From contig RFFC02000006.1 in assembly GCA_005518205.2 (NCBI GenBank), forward strand, positions 124,001 through 188,000: a DNA stretch of 64,000 nt, read 5' to 3'. Each line of letters starts with the position of its first letter. Position 1 is the stretch's first letter. The notes beneath the pieces are model-generated. The model was given only the letters and a program-made list of their open reading frames with translations. It ran no database searches and was not told the origin of the DNA. Shown here one piece after another: positions 18,318 to 27,099 of this stretch. Made by a program: the position numbers and the translations under genes. The DNA is from Hormoscilla sp. GUM202. GTDB taxonomy: Bacteria > Cyanobacteriota > Cyanobacteriia > Cyanobacteriales > Desertifilaceae.

Positions 18318-19418
18318 ATGACCGAACTGCTTAGCCCTTTTGACTTGCGAGGTTTACCCCTCAAAAACAGAGTAGTAATGGCTCCCATGACTCGGGGCCG
18401 CGCGGGAGTCGAACGCATGCCCAATGCCTTGATGGCCGAGTATTACGCTCAACGGGCTGCCGCCGGTTTGATGATTACCGAGGCTACGGTGATTTCCCAG
18501 CAAGCCAATGGATGGCAAAATTCGCCGGGTATTTACTCGGACGAACAAGGGGAAGCCTGGAAGCAGGTTGTAGATGCAGTTCATGCTAAAGGAACGCCTA
18601 TTTTCCTGCAACTTTGGCATTGTGGGCGAGCCTCTCACAGTAGTTTTCAGGAAAATGGCGAACTGCCAGTTGCCCCTTCTGCGATTAAGCTGAATGAAGA
18701 ATACATTCATACCCCCATTGGCAAGCAACCCTATGAAACACCTCGCGCGTTAGAAACTCAAGAGATTGCGCTGATTGTGGAGGATTATCGTCAGGGGGCT
18801 TTACGGGCTAAAAAGGCTGGCTTTGATGGGGTAGAGATTCACGCTGCTAATGGCTATTTTATCGACCAGTTTCTACAGTCCAAAACTAACCACCGGACGG
18901 ATAAATATGGTGGCAGCATTGAAAACAGATACCGTTTTCTGAAAGAAGTTCTGGAATCTGTTCTCACAGTATGGTCGCCTAATCTGGTAGGGGTTAGGCT
19001 TGCTCCCAACGGTAGTTTTAATGACATGGGTTCGCCAGACTTTCGGGAAACTTTTCTTTACGTAGCCGAGCAATTGGACGCTTACTCCTTGGCTTACATC
19101 CACGTGATGGATGGTCTGGCCTTTGGCTTTCACGAATTAGGAGAGCCGATGAGTTTGGCGGAATTGAGATCGGTGTGGAAAGGTCCGCTGATGGGAAACT
19201 GCGGGTACGAGCAGTCAACGGCTGAAGCGGCCATTCAAGAGGGAAATGCTGACTTAATTGCTTTTGGACGCCCATTTATTAGCAATCCAGATTTGGTCGA
19301 TCGTTTTGCCAATGGCTGGCCCCTGAATCCACCAGCGGATATGCAGATTTGGTTTTCCTTTGAGAAGGAAGGCTATACGGATTTTCCCACTTACAAAGAA
19401 TCTCAATCAGCAGTATAA
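18318..19418 (+). CDS. Old yellow enzyme-family alkene reductase (FMN, NADPH-dependent)
   Basis: A 366-residue TIM-barrel flavoprotein. Recognisable blocks: LKNRVVMAPMTRGRAG near the N-terminus, YYAQRAAAGLMITEAT, FLQLWHCGRASH, GFDGVEIHAANGYFIDQFLQ, TDKYGGSIENRYRFL and the C-terminal FGRPFISNPDLVDR. These place it with NemA/OYE-type enzymes that reduce activated C=C bonds (for example enones, maleimides, nitro compounds). It follows the HIRAN pseudogene by 40 bp but is functionally unrelated. Confidence 0.93.
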   Translation: MTELLSPFDLRGLPLKNRVVMAPMTRGRAGVERMPNALMAEYYAQRAAAGLMITEATVISQQANGWQNSPGIYSDEQGEAWKQVVDAVHAKGTPIFLQLWHCGRASHSSFQENGELPVAPSAIKLNEEYIHTPIGKQPYETPRALETQEIALIVEDYRQGALRAKKAGFDGVEIHAANGYFIDQFLQSKTNHRTDKYGGSIENRYRFLKEVLESVLTVWSPNLVGVRLAPNGSFNDMGSPDFRETFLYVAEQLDAYSLAYIHVMDGLAFGFHELGEPMSLAELRSVWKGPLMGNCGYEQSTAEAAIQEGNADLIAFGRPFISNPDLVDRFANGWPLNPPADMQIWFSFEKEGYTDFPTYKESQSAV

Positions 19419-19623
19419 TTAGAAAGCAGAAGGGTGCATCTCATAGAAGCGTCGCGGTCTGCGTCGGGCTTGGCATTGAGGGGTTGGTATCGTTCTGCTA
19501 GCGCTTGTCGCGCACTGCATATCGGCACGGCATGCCAACGGCCTAAAGCCTACTCGATTTGAAACTTCTGGGGAAAGACTAAAGTCTTTACTACAAACAG
19601 TAATTTAAATAGAGAGGATTGAA
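19419..19623. other. Intergenic region with a palindromic repeat
   Basis: Contains AGACTAAAGTCTTTACTACAAAC near 19576-19598, a member of the dispersed (A)CTAAAGT...TTACTACAAAC family, and GC-rich short repeats around 19445-19520. No gene is seen. A ribosome-binding-like GAGAGGATTGAAG precedes the next start. Confidence 0.6.
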
Positions 19624-19626
19624 GTG

Positions 19627-21129
19627 ATGCAAATTCCCATGACTGATAAAAAAATTAAATCGCCAGCTCCCTGGATACTGGGGCTAGTAGCAGCTAGCTT
19701 GGTGGGAACCACAGGTGTCGCTTATGTGGTAACGCAAACAGCTATACCTAAATCTACCGAAGTCCTGGAACTGACTGTCCCCGTAGAAAGTAAAAATATG
19801 ACGGTGCGAATTACAGCTAGTGGCGTGGTTCAGCCTGTCAAACGAGTTAATCTCAGTCCCAAGGTCTCCGGACGCTTAGCTCAATTATATGTCGAACAGG
19901 GCGATCGGGTGGAGGCAGGACAAGTAATTGCCAGCATGGAAAGTCGAGAAATTGATGCTCAGTTGATGCAAGCGAAGGCCCGTCTGGCCCGCGCCAAAGC
20001 CGAAAGAGATAAGTCGATCGCGGGAAGTCGCCCAGAAAATATCGCCGCAGCGCAAGCGCGGGTAGACCGATCTCGGGCAATTTTAGCAGAACTGCGGGCT
20101 GGCAGTCGTAGGGAAGACATTGCCGAGGCGCGAGCTCGCGTGGCCAGGGCCGAGGCGCTGGTAAGAGAGGCCCGATCGCGATTAGAGTTAGCTTCCCAGA
20201 GAGTCAGGCGCAACCAGAATCTCGCTGATGAGGGGGCAATTTCCCGGGATGATTTGGATCTGATCGTAGATGAAGAGCGTCGGGCCAAAGCGACGCTGCA
20301 ACAAATGCAAGCAGGGGTTGCGGAAGCGAAACGACGCCTAGAAAGGCTGGAAAATGGCAATCGTCCAGAAGATATTGCCGAAGCGGAAGCTTCTTTAGCA
20401 GAAGCGAAAAGTCAATTAGCTGAATTGGTGAATGGTTCTCGTCCAGAGGACATCGCTAAGGCCGAAGCAGATGTGGCCGAAGCTGAGGCAAATGTTCGTT
20501 ACTATCAAGTGCAATTGGAAGATACGCAAGTGCGCGCTCCTTTTTCTGGTTTAATCGTTCAGAAATATGCGGATCCGGGAGCCTTCGTGACCCCAGCAAC
20601 TTCTGCTTCCGATGCCAGTTCAGCTACTTCTACTTCTGTTGTCGCCTTGGCAAAGGGTTTAGAAGTTTTAGCGAAAGTGCCGGAGGAAAATATCAGTCAA
20701 ATTAAACTCAATCAGACAGTGGAAATTGTCGCCGATGCCTATCCCGACCAGGTTTTTCAAGGTAAGGTGAAGTCGATCTCCCCAGAAGCAATTAAGGAAC
20801 GGGACGTGACTTTATTTCAGGTGCGGGTGGCGATCGCGACGGGTGCCGATAAGCTACAATCGGGAATGAATGCGGATCTGAACTTTCTGGGGGACGAGTT
20901 GCAGGATGCTTTAGTTGTGCCGACTGTAGCGATTATCACGAACAAAGGGGAGACAGGGGTTTTAATTCCCAATGATAGAAATAAACCTAGCTTTCAACCG
21001 GTGACGATCGGCTCTACCTTTGGCAATCAAATTCAGATTCTCGATGGTATAGAAGAGGGCTATCGGGTATTTGTGGAACTACCCGAAGGACAAAAATTAG
21101 AAGATATCATCAAGAAGGAAATTAAATAG
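19627..21129 (+). CDS. MacA/HlyD-type periplasmic adaptor of an ABC exporter
   Basis: A 500-residue membrane-fusion protein. One N-terminal transmembrane anchor (APWILGLVAASLVGTTGVAY) is followed by a lipoyl half (VKRVNLSPKVSGRLAQLYVE), an unusually long alpha-helical hairpin and then the second lipoyl half (TQVRAPFSGLIVQKYADPGA) and beta-barrel. The hairpin carries repeats of the unit GSRPEDIAxAxA (copies near residues 135, 162, 246 and 277), which lengthen the coiled coil beyond that of MacA. With the permease and ATPase downstream it forms a three-part MacAB-like exporter. The ATG at 19627 is chosen; a GTG at 19624 is adjacent. Confidence 0.88.
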   Translation: MQIPMTDKKIKSPAPWILGLVAASLVGTTGVAYVVTQTAIPKSTEVLELTVPVESKNMTVRITASGVVQPVKRVNLSPKVSGRLAQLYVEQGDRVEAGQVIASMESREIDAQLMQAKARLARAKAERDKSIAGSRPENIAAAQARVDRSRAILAELRAGSRREDIAEARARVARAEALVREARSRLELASQRVRRNQNLADEGAISRDDLDLIVDEERRAKATLQQMQAGVAEAKRRLERLENGNRPEDIAEAEASLAEAKSQLAELVNGSRPEDIAKAEADVAEAEANVRYYQVQLEDTQVRAPFSGLIVQKYADPGAFVTPATSASDASSATSTSVVALAKGLEVLAKVPEENISQIKLNQTVEIVADAYPDQVFQGKVKSISPEAIKERDVTLFQVRVAIATGADKLQSGMNADLNFLGDELQDALVVPTVAIITNKGETGVLIPNDRNKPSFQPVTIGSTFGNQIQILDGIEEGYRVFVELPEGQKLEDIIKKEIK

Positions 21130-21204
21130 GACAGTTTCGTAGGGCGGGCGGATTGCCTGCCCAGGTTAGACTCATAACAATTTACAATTCACAATTTACC
21201 AAAT

Positions 21205-22422
21205 ATGTACATTTTAGAAAATCTCAAGATGGCGGGGACGACGCTGCTGGCAAATAAGATGCGCAGTACCTTGACGATGTTGGGAATTATCATTGGCAAT
21301 GCTTCCGTGATCGGGATGATTGGCATTGGCGAAGGGGCCCAGAAGTTTGTGGAAAATCAGGTAAATTCCCTGGGACCAAACGTGCTGTTTATTTTGCCAG
21401 GGAGTCCCGAAGCGCAAACTAGACCCGTTTATTCGCCTCAGACATTGGTGTTAGCAGATGCCGAGGCGATCGCCACGCAAGTCCCGTCTGTGGAAGCAGT
21501 AGCACCGATGCTAACTGGCAGCGAATTGATTAGTTACCGGAATAAAAATGTTTCCACTTCGATCACGGGAACGACGCCAGATATCCTGACAGTACGCAGT
21601 TTGGATGTTGCCAGAGGTCGGTTTTTAACCGAGTTAGATTTGCAGCGGCATGAAACTGTAATGGCCCTGGGTTCGGAACTTGCCGAACAATTGTTTGGGG
21701 ATGAAGATCCTTTGGGTAAATCTATACGACTAAAAAATGTGAGTCTGCGGGTGATTGGAGTGATGCAACCAAAAGGTTTGACCTTTGGCGATAATATGGA
21801 TATGAACGCCTACGTTCCCGTGACTATGATGGCGAACAGGATTACGGGACGGACTTCTCCCTATGGCATTCAAGTGACGTTTATTGCTGCCTCCGCTAAG
21901 GATGAAGATAGCATGAGTGCGGCCCAGTTTCAAATTGAAAATCTGTTGAGACTGCGGCATAAAATTACTGACGAGGATGATTTTACTGTCCGCAACCAGA
22001 AGGATTTAATGCAGATTATGGGCCAGATTACCGGGGCCCTGACCATGATGTTGGCGGCGATCGCGGCTATTTCGCTGGTAGTCGGCGGCATTGGCATTAT
22101 GAATATTATGCTGGTTTCCGTGACGGAACGCACTCAGGAAATAGGACTGCGCAAGGCGATCGGGGCTTCCGAACGAGATATCCTGATTCAGTTTACGATC
22201 GAGTCAGTAATTCTTTCCACAGCAGGGGGATTAATAGGGACGGCGATCGGGATGAGTGGCGTTATTATGGTGGCCGCCTTTAGTCTTCTAGAATCAGGTA
22301 TTTCCCTGGGGGCGATCGCAGTTGCGGTGGGAGTTTCTGGCAGTATCGGTCTATTTTTCGGCATCTTTCCCGCCCGACAAGCTGCTAAACTAGATCCGAT
22401 CGTTGCCCTCCGCAGCGCCTAG
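21205..22422 (+). CDS. MacB/FtsX-type ABC transporter permease
   Basis: A 405-residue protein with the MacB_PCD/FtsX layout: N-terminal transmembrane helix at LTMLGIIIGNASVIGMIGIG, a periplasmic domain of about 220 residues (residues 50-270), then three C-terminal helices (MMLAAIAAISLVVGGIGIMN; ILIQFTIESVILSTAGGLIG; ISLGAIAVAVGVSGSIGLFF). The conserved motif TERTQEIGLRKAIGAS follows the second helix. It lacks its own ATPase, which is encoded separately at 22698. The partners suggest mechanotransmission export of a peptide, lipid or antibiotic; the substrate is unknown. Confidence 0.92.
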   Translation: MYILENLKMAGTTLLANKMRSTLTMLGIIIGNASVIGMIGIGEGAQKFVENQVNSLGPNVLFILPGSPEAQTRPVYSPQTLVLADAEAIATQVPSVEAVAPMLTGSELISYRNKNVSTSITGTTPDILTVRSLDVARGRFLTELDLQRHETVMALGSELAEQLFGDEDPLGKSIRLKNVSLRVIGVMQPKGLTFGDNMDMNAYVPVTMMANRITGRTSPYGIQVTFIAASAKDEDSMSAAQFQIENLLRLRHKITDEDDFTVRNQKDLMQIMGQITGALTMMLAAIAAISLVVGGIGIMNIMLVSVTERTQEIGLRKAIGASERDILIQFTIESVILSTAGGLIGTAIGMSGVIMVAAFSLLESGISLGAIAVAVGVSGSIGLFFGIFPARQAAKLDPIVALRSA

Positions 22423-22697
22423 CAGCGCCTAAGCAATTCAAAATTCAAAGTTAAAAATGTTTTTTCTCGTTCCCTGACTCTGGCAGGGAACGTCATGTAG
22501 AGGCTCTGCGGAGGGGGTAATTAATCTTCTGTGGAGGCTCTGCCTCCAAGTTACGCTCCCAGGCAGAGCCCGGGAGCGAGAGAATTCCCAGGCAGAGCCC
22601 GGGAGCGAGAGAATTCCCAGGCAGAGCCCGGGAGCGAGAGAAGTTACGCTCCCAGGCAGAGCCCGGGAGCGAGAGAATTAAATCTTGGGAGAGAAGC
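22423..22697. repeat. Tandem repeat of CCAGGCAGAGCCCGGGAGCG units
   Basis: Four near-identical copies of CCAGGCAGAGCCCGGGAGCG, with GAGAGAA(T/G)T spacers, lie at about 22559-22677 within the exporter operon. Upstream is a related palindrome CGTTCCCTGA...CAGGGAACG (22470-22492). Spacers between copies are short and not unique, so this is not a CRISPR array. Confidence 0.85.
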
Positions 22698-23468
22698 ATG
22701 GAAAATTTATCAGCGATCGAAAATCAAGAATCAGTACAACGTCAGGATTTATCCTCGAAGTCAATCATCATTCGCCTAGAGAATATTTATAAAGTATACA
22801 ATATGGGCGATGTGGAAGTCAAGGCGCTACAAGATGTTAGTCTCACAGTAGAGAAAGGGGAATATTGCTCGATTATGGGCCCTTCAGGATCGGGGAAGTC
22901 TACGGCGATGAATGTTATCGGTTGTCTGGACAGACCGACTGCGGGTCGCTATGATTTGGATGGGGTAGATGTGGCCAGAATGCCATCTAACGAACTTGCC
23001 CATATTCGCAACCAAAAGCTGGGGTTTGTGTTCCAGCAATTTCACCTGTTACCCCAGCTAACTGCTTGGGAAAATGTGATGCTACCAATGGTTTATGGGG
23101 GCGTTCGGCTAGCAGAAAGACGCGATCGGGCCACAGATGCTTTGCGAAGAGTTGGTTTGCACGATCGCATGCAGAATAAACCCAATCAACTGTCAGGCGG
23201 ACAGCAGCAACGGGTGGCGATCGCCCGGGCGATCGTGAACCGTCCCGTATTGCTGCTAGCGGACGAACCGACGGGGGCGCTGGACACCAAAACCACCCAA
23301 GAAGTGCTGGACATTTTTACCGAATTGAATGCCAGTGGGATGACAGTAGTGATGGTGACTCACGAACCCGAGGTAGCAGGTCAAACCCAGCGAATTGTGT
23401 GGTTTCGGGATGGTAAAGTTTTGCACTCATATCTGAGGCCAGAGGATTTGCATCAGGCGGTCTCTTGA
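22698..23468 (+). CDS. ABC transporter ATP-binding protein (MacB/LolD type)
   Basis: A 256-residue ATPase. Walker A GPSGSGKSTAMN, Q-loop FVFQQFHLLPQLTAWENV, signature LSGGQQQRVAIARAIVNRP, Walker B LLLADEPTGALD and H-loop VVMVTHEP are all present. The MacB/LolD subgroup is indicated by VKALQDVSLTVEKGEYCSIM and the PTGALD form. The N-terminus has a 25-residue leader before the ATPase fold. It completes the exporter encoded at 19627-22422. A fragment of this gene's signature region is repeated at 24186-24240. Confidence 0.93.
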   Translation: MENLSAIENQESVQRQDLSSKSIIIRLENIYKVYNMGDVEVKALQDVSLTVEKGEYCSIMGPSGSGKSTAMNVIGCLDRPTAGRYDLDGVDVARMPSNELAHIRNQKLGFVFQQFHLLPQLTAWENVMLPMVYGGVRLAERRDRATDALRRVGLHDRMQNKPNQLSGGQQQRVAIARAIVNRPVLLLADEPTGALDTKTTQEVLDIFTELNASGMTVVMVTHEPEVAGQTQRIVWFRDGKVLHSYLRPEDLHQAVS

Positions 23469-23577
23469 CAAATCATATCCTGGGGATTATGATAGTAGAG
23501 AAGGTTTGGTCGGCGATCGCCTCCGGTAACATCCAAACCTATATCAAGATCGTGTAATTATTACCAAGAGGAAAGCT

Positions 23578-23799
23578 ATGACAACCCCATTACTCAAGGA
23601 AATATTGCAGATGAGTATCCCAGAACGACTAGACTTGATTGAGAGGATATGGGACAGTATCTCTGCTGTTCCTGATGCCATTGAGTTAACAGAGGCAAAA
23701 CGACAAGAACTCAGCGATCGTTTAGAACGATACAGGCAAAATCCTGCTTCCGGTTCGACTTGGGATGAAGTTAAGCAAAGAATTTCCAAATCAATATGA
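23578..23799 (+). CDS. Addiction-module antitoxin (TIGR02574-like component)
   Basis: A 73-residue protein: ILQMSIPERLDLIERIWDSI, then LTEAKRQELSDRLERYRQNP and WDEVKQRI. This matches the small 'putative addiction module component' family that is encoded just before ParE/RelE-like toxins. An AAGAGGAAAGCT ribosome-binding sequence precedes the ATG. Its stop overlaps the toxin start (ATGA), as is usual for such pairs. It would neutralise the toxin and probably repress the operon. Confidence 0.85.
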   Translation: MTTPLLKEILQMSIPERLDLIERIWDSISAVPDAIELTEAKRQELSDRLERYRQNPASGSTWDEVKQRISKSI

Positions 23800-24146
23800 C
23801 TTACAATATCTTGATTCAACCAGAAGCTGAACTAGATTTGATAGAGGCTTATAATTGGTACGAAGAACGCAGTCAGGGATTAGGGGATGAATTTATTACT
23901 GCTGTTGATATTTGTCTATCATTGATACAGCGTAATCCCTTGTCGTATCCGGTTGTTGCCGTGTCTCCCGGGAACGATAAAAGCACAAAAGGGGAGACAC
24001 AGGACGAACAATTCCACCGGGCGCTTGTGCGGAGGTTTCCCTATGAAATATTTTATCGTATTTCAGATGAGACTATTGTGGTTTTAGCTTGTTTTCATGG
24101 TAGACGAAACCCGCAGTGGTGGCAAAACCGCATCGGGAAAAACTGA
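23796..24146 (+). CDS. ParE/RelE-family toxin with a repeat-encoded internal insertion
   Basis: A 116-residue toxin of the ParE/RelE fold: ILIQPEAELDLIEAYNWYEE, LGDEFITAVDICLSLIQRNP and RRFPYEIFYRISDETIVVLA, ending CFHGRRNPQWWQ. Between YPVV and FHRALVRRFPY lies an extra segment of about 16 residues (AVSPGNDKSTKGETQDE), where other members have two to four residues. At DNA level this is a near-palindromic repeat, TGTCTCCCGGGAAC...GGGGAGACA (23965-24003), related to repeats at 33800-33890 and 55172-55204. The frame is kept. Whether the toxin still works is unknown. Confidence 0.85.
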   Translation: MTYNILIQPEAELDLIEAYNWYEERSQGLGDEFITAVDICLSLIQRNPLSYPVVAVSPGNDKSTKGETQDEQFHRALVRRFPYEIFYRISDETIVVLACFHGRRNPQWWQNRIGKN

Positions 24147-24183
24147 GGCGATCGGGTGATGGAAGGTTGGGTTGAGAAATGAT

Positions 24184-24246
24184 AGCGGACAACAGCAACG
24201 GGTGGCGATCGCCTGGGAGATCGTCAACCGTCCCGTATTGTTATCG
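24184..24246 (+). pseudogene. Duplicated fragment of an ABC ATPase signature region
   Basis: The sequence from 24186 (CGGACAACAGCAACGGGTGG onward, to about 24240) is nearly identical to 23199-23258 inside the ABC ATPase gene and encodes SGQQQRVAIAWEIVNRPVL. It ends abruptly at the xisH fragment, which marks an illegitimate junction. Confidence 0.8.
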
Positions 24247-24357
24247 TTGACACCTATGAAGATTTTTTCCAGCTTCCTTTCATCCAACGGTCCCTACGCC
24301 GCAATCATGTCAAACTGATAACCGACGATCCATATCAGGAGGAGATTAAGCAATGGA
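24247..24357 (+). pseudogene. xisH: 3' end of an xisH gene
   Basis: Reads VDTYEDFFQLPFIQRSLRRN HVKLITDDPYQEEIKQWIK to a TAG. This is the C-terminus of XisH (compare 48400-48519 in this window: IYDTFFARRFVQMVIQEYQV). The 5' part is missing and replaced by ABC ATPase sequence. It overlaps the xisI start, as in intact pairs. Confidence 0.75.
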
Positions 24358-24538
24358 TAAAATAGATAGTTATCGACAAGCGATCGAGCAAATTTTGACA
24401 GAACATGCCGAACTTACGAGTTCAAAAGATTCTGCGGTAAAAGCGCAGTTGATATTCGATCGGGAACGGCACCACTATCAGTTGATTTATGTGGGTTGGC
24501 AAGTCCCGTTGTCGATTTTTCCGGAACGGTGCTTCTGA
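24353..24538 (+). pseudogene. xisI: 5' part of an xisI gene, truncated at a short repeat
   Basis: Reads MDKIDSYRQAIEQILTEHAE, then LIFDRERHHYQLIYVGWQ, the first about 50 residues of XisI. The sequence then passes into the CGATTTTTCCGGAACGGT repeat (24513-24530) and stops. Intact XisI continues with RR(I/V)YGC and about 60 more residues (see 48507-48842). Here the repeat marks the breakpoint. Confidence 0.8.
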
Positions 24539-25007
24539 AACAATTTCCAGCCGAGCTTGACGCAACTCCCTCATTCCCGTCAGGTAGGGCTGCAAGTGTC
24601 GCCGCCCGAACCGCAACATAGCGGCGTTGTCGGCAGCAACGGCACAAGTCGCCTTGACAACCGGACTGGCGATTTGGAGTCTGATGGCAGCCACAGCTTG
24701 CCCTCCCCACTCCCTGCTCAGAGATTGGTGATTTTTTATTTGGAAGTCCCTTATTTCTGCTGGTTTCTCATAACGAGGTTTGAATAGGTTCGCTTGTTCT
24801 AACCATGAGCATCTTTCCTAGCTGCGTCACCGGCTTGGGCTGCCAGTTATCCTACATTTAAGTTCTTGCTCCGCACCGAGGTGATGTCGCTCTGAAGCAC
24901 TAAGAACCGGGGTCACCCCCACGCCTGGGGGGAGGGAATTGAACCCGAATGAGTACCAAAGTTACCTGGTAAATGAAACCAAGCCTAGCGTTCCGTATTT
25001 GACCACG
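24539..25007. other. Gene-less stretch with a possible structured RNA remnant
   Basis: No supported gene. A minus-strand frame at about 24540-24694 (IASPVVKATCAVAADNAAML) looks protein-like but I cannot assign it. At 24880-24945 is a compact segment with CCCCCACGCCTGGGGGG and GGGAATTGAACCCGAATG, able to form nested hairpins. It could be a remnant of a mobile-element RNA or right end, but nothing decisive is visible. Confidence 0.35.
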
Positions 25008-25049
25008 TTAGACGAGAACGAATCGCACATTTTCATTGAGATTAGACAT
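25008..25049 (-). pseudogene. Residual 5' end of an LRR-type gene (13 codons)
   Basis: A good ribosome-binding site (GAGGAAG) and ATG at 25049 start a 13-residue frame (MSNLNENVRFVLV). The leader upstream (minus strand) is a copy of that at 25824-25860 and is similar to that ahead of the LRR gene at 40629. It is an expression signal without a gene. Confidence 0.5.
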
Positions 25050-25400
25050 TTCTTACTTCCTCAAAAAAAAGTTACTCGTTATCTTAGGTCTCGCTGGCTC
25101 TTCTGGCCAGCGATTGAGATATTTTATCCGCTGAGGACATTTTCAAAAATGAAACTCAGGTCGAGAATGTAGATCGATCCTGGCAAATATGTCGTTATTT
25201 GACTAGGCTTCCGAGTTTCGGGCGCTAAAATCACTACATATTGGCCCGCTACCCTTATAGACTACATCAGTTTCTCGCTCTTTTACTGACGATGTTGTTG
25301 TCAAAACTCCCGTTCGTAGTTCGTAGTTGATACCACAAGGAGCTCAAGATGCCCACCCAGTAAGGGCTATAGCCTTTTTCCCTCCCTAGTCAAATCGGAA
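25050..25400 (-). repeat. Inverted copy of the LRR-gene upstream region
   Basis: Read on the minus strand, this stretch matches 40370-40628. Shared blocks include AAGGCTATAGCCCTTACTGG, AGCTCCTTGTGGTATCAA, CTACGAACTACGAACGG, GACAACATCGTCAG, TGTAGTCTATAAGGGTAG, CCTGAGTTTCAT and a GGCCAG..AGAG..CGAGACC-type end ahead of the start codon. It shows that the LRR gene family has moved or recombined as a block. Confidence 0.75.
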
Positions 25401-25649
25401 AATAATTATTTTCTGGGTAGTACGTCCCCAGGCAGAGTACAATATTTCTTGGTTAATAATCTGTCATTGCGATAATACGCCCAGCGAGGGGGGGAGAGCC
25501 CAAACCGACATTTTAGGGCTTGCTGCCAGGATACCCCCTCGCGCAATCTCATAGGTACCGGGGATTGCGCGAGGGGGGGGGTTAACTCCCCCCTAAAGCA
25601 TAGGTTAATGGGTGTGGTCAAAACCCGTTGTTAGGAGGCCATCGCAGGT

Positions 25650-25823
25650 TTACGCCGGAACGAATCGCACCACCCCATACCAGCCATTAACAACATCAGC
25701 AGAGGGGGGAGTTTCGCTGCTGAAATCCCAGTCTTTCCAGCCTGTATTCGTCCTCCAATTATCGCCAGAAGTACTGTTATAGAGAGCCTTCAGGGCTTTA
25801 TATTCATTTGCATTGAGAGTCAT
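25650..25823 (-). pseudogene. Truncated LRR-type protein gene, 57 codons
   Basis: From the ATG at 25823 it reads MTLNANEYKALKALYNSTSG DNWRTNTGWKDWDFSSETPP and NGWYGVVRFVPA, then a stop. This is homologous to the repeat start in the LRR protein at 40629-43178 (DANDYAALKAFYNSTSNWRN...SSETPPPASVVGKWHGV). The leucine-rich repeats themselves are absent. The ribosome-binding site GAGGAAGTAAGAAATG is retained. Confidence 0.75.
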
Positions 25824-25895
25824 TTCTTACTTCCTCAAAAAAAGTTACTCGTTATCTTGGGTCTCGCCGGCTCTTATGGCCGTCCGCGGACCGTA

Positions 25896-27099
25896 GTGGT
25901 CTGTCAAGATGTAATTGACGGATATAACCGCTTCAATTTAATCCGAGCCTCCTCGGTGGTAAATTGCCAATCTACCACCAAAGCCGTTTCATTTCTGCGC
26001 TTTTCCCAAGCTGCCACTTCTTCTGTTAAAACTTCCTTGTCCGAAATTCTTCGGTCTAGACATTGTTTGCTTAAGACACTTAACTCGATTTCTGCCATAT
26101 TCAACCAACTGCCATGCTTGGGAGTGTAATGAAATTCTAACTTGTCCAGAATCCGACCGGCTGACGATGGGCTAAAAGCTTTGTACAGAGAGGATTTTAC
26201 ATGAGTATTTAAGTTATCTTGAACGACGATAATTTTCTGGGCTTGAGGAAACTGTTCATCGACCAAATATTTCATAAGATTAGCATAATCAATTTGAGTT
26301 CGTCGAGCAGTTACTTCTACATGTCTCCAAGCAGTTAACGGTTCAAAAAACATGAATAAATTACTAACCTCGCTGATATTCATAATCAAAGCGTTCCGGT
26401 TGTCCGGGTTCAGCAGGAATAGGCGTTCTCGTTTCTGAAATTAGCTGTTTGCAACATTCATCAAAACAAACCAGGGGATAATCTGGATCATAAGCACGGG
26501 TCTAGAGGTCTAAAACTTCTTCTTTCTTGCAAACAAATTCGGGACTTTCTTGAGGAGGAATTACCCAACATTCCTGCAACCAAGGTTTAAGTTCGTTTTT
26601 TTTTAATACCTGTCGTACTGTTTCATGAGAAAGGCTTTCTACATATCCTCAAACTACCATTTGGTCGGCGAGGAGTCGTAAAGTCCAACGACTATACCCA
26701 GTCGGCGCTTGGCTGCAAGCTAATGCTATTAAATGAGCTGAGGCTTCCCCATCAATACGCCGTAACTGAGATGAGGGGTTCCGACGGGGGGTTAATGCTT
26801 TTTCTAAACCCTCTTCTACAAACCTTTGTCTTACTCTTTCAATGGTTCTAGTACTAATGTTTAAAGCTTTGCTAATTTCACTATCTGTCCATCCTCCATC
26901 GGTTTGATTAATATCTGCCTTGAGTATGATGCGAGCATGATTAATTTTCTTGGCCGCCGCTTTTCCTGTTGTGGTTAGCTTTTCTAGACTTTGGCGTTCT
27001 TCTTCCGTTAGGGAGACTATATATCGTTTGGCTGGCATGGTTTGGAACTCTTTCTTCTCTTTCCTTCTATTATCCGTCATCATTGCCTTGACAGACCAG
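25896..27099 (-). mobile_element. IS630-family element, 1204 bp, inactive
   Basis: The ends share the inverted repeat TGGTCTGTCAAG and are flanked by TA dinucleotides (25894-25895 and 27100-27101), as IS630/Tc1 elements duplicate TA. The transposase inside is broken (next entry). Confidence 0.85.
25904..27038 (-). pseudogene. IS630 transposase with two in-frame stops and a frameshift
   Basis: The N-terminus MPAKRYIVSLTEEERQSLEK is followed by an HTH (WTDSEISKALNISTRTIERV). A TGA interrupts LLADQMVV|GYVESLSHETV and a TAG interrupts KEEVLDL|TRAYDPDYPLV. The first catalytic Asp is in VCFDE. A frameshift follows DYEYQR, after which SNLFMFFEPLTAWRHVEVTA, VVQDNLNTHV (second Asp) and HGSWLNMAEIELS (Glu) complete the DDE core. 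Confidence 0.88.

Noticed and set aside
22559..22677. CRISPR-like array of four repeats
   Set aside because: The units are adjacent or separated by a few near-identical bases; there are no unique spacers of regular length and no cas genes.
24557..24787. Plus-strand 76-codon frame
   Set aside because: No recognisable motif; composition and the opposite frame look equally protein-like, so neither strand can be supported.
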